64,000 bases of DNA from Pantoea eucrina (GTDB lineage Bacteria > Pseudomonadota > Gammaproteobacteria > Enterobacterales > Enterobacteriaceae): the NCBI RefSeq assembly GCF_002095385.1, contig NZ_MIPP01000008.1, positions 23,903-87,902 of the forward strand, written 5' to 3'. The translations under genes were made by a program, and so were the position numbers. A model generated the notes under the pieces. It ran no database searches. It was not told where the DNA came from and was given only the letters and a program-made list of their open reading frames with translations. Each line of letters opens with the position of its first letter. Position 1 is the stretch's first letter. This document shows, piece by piece, positions 61,737-64,000 of the stretch.

Positions 61737-61778
61737 AACCCAGCGGGCGTCCCAGTGGCTTACCTGCTGGGCTTTTTT
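61737..61778 (+). terminator. Terminator-like hairpin between rpsG and fusA
   Basis: CCCAGC (61739-61744) pairs with GCTGGG (61766-61771), followed by CTTTTTTAA. A second CCCAG at 61752 offers an alternative, shorter hairpin with the same right arm. fusA starts 33 bp later, so this would give partial termination inside the str operon. Confidence 0.6.
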
Positions 61779-61786
61779 AACTATGA

Positions 61787-63925
<2,139 letters not shown>

Positions 63926-63951
63926 GGCTACGGTTTAAAAATTGTTAACTG

Positions 63952-63976
63952 ATGCCTTCATCAATGATGAAGGCAT
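63952..63976 (+). other. Perfect hairpin after fusA
   Basis: ATGCCTTCATC (63952-63962) pairs perfectly with GATGAAGGCAT (63966-63976) over a 3-nt loop. No T-tract follows; instead a ribosome site and an ATG come within 20 bp. It may be a processing or attenuation structure rather than a terminator. Confidence 0.6.
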
Positions 63977-63994
63977 AACGTAAGGATTATCGCC

Positions 63995-64000
63995 ATGGCG
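63995..64000 (+). CDS. Probable start of next gene (cut by window end)
   Basis: ATGGCG at the window edge is preceded by TAAGGA at 8 bp, a good ribosome site. Only two codons (Met-Ala) are visible. In E. coli tufA follows fusA, but EF-Tu usually begins Met-Ser there, so the identity is left open. Confidence 0.4.

Overview
The window is a chromosomal segment of a gamma-proteobacterium of the order Enterobacterales. The proteins resemble their E. coli counterparts almost residue for residue (Crp, OmpR, S12, EF-G, YhgF), and the gene order follows the E. coli 74-75 min region. The differences (malT, malP, feoABC and yrfG absent; a GH13 phosphorylase and a tau operon inserted) and the GC-rich codon use point to the Erwiniaceae (Pantoea, Mixta or Erwinia-like). 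The genus is inferred, not proven. No rRNA, tRNA, CRISPR array, insertion sequence or prophage was recognised.

Layout. 1-4500: the 3' end of an iolE-like gene, then glpD divergent from glpEGR with GlpR operators between them. 4600-13600: malQ without malP/malT, nfuA, gntX and bioH, a lone GH13 sucrose-phosphorylase-like gene, yhgF (tex) and greB. 13660-25730: an orphan yjbE-like secreted peptide, ompR-envZ, pckA, hslO-hslR, igaA, nudE and mrcA. 25880-29290: the overlapping hofMNOPQ cluster for DNA use as a nutrient. 29770-35900: aroK-aroB-damX-dam-rpe-gph-trpS. 35990-43550: tsgA, ppiA, the yhfG-fic pair, a frameshifted pabA, argD, yhfK and crp. 43840-46510: yhfA, prkB, yheU and yheT.

46570-51810 is the main accessory insertion: a LysE-type exporter, a LacI-type regulator and tauABCD for taurine sulfur, placed between yheT and yheS. 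51900-60650 returns to the conserved order: yheS, kefG-kefB, yheV, slyD, slyX, a frameshifted fkpA, yheO and tusDCB. 60670-64000 is the str operon (rpsL-rpsG-fusA) with its promoter and S7 control region, ending at the probable start of another gene.

Most of the window is ordinary housekeeping DNA. The observations most worth a second look are: (i) the Fic/YhfG pair, in which the acidic metal-binding position of the Fic motif is Ala and the inhibitory Glu position of the antitoxin is Ser; (ii) single-base frameshifts in two normally conserved genes, pabA and fkpA, which are either real lesions or sequence errors; (iii) composite palindromes between convergent genes; (iv) the orphan YjbE-like peptide; and (v) the lone GH13 phosphorylase where feoABC normally lies. 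I did not find convincing evidence of a wholly new multi-gene system.
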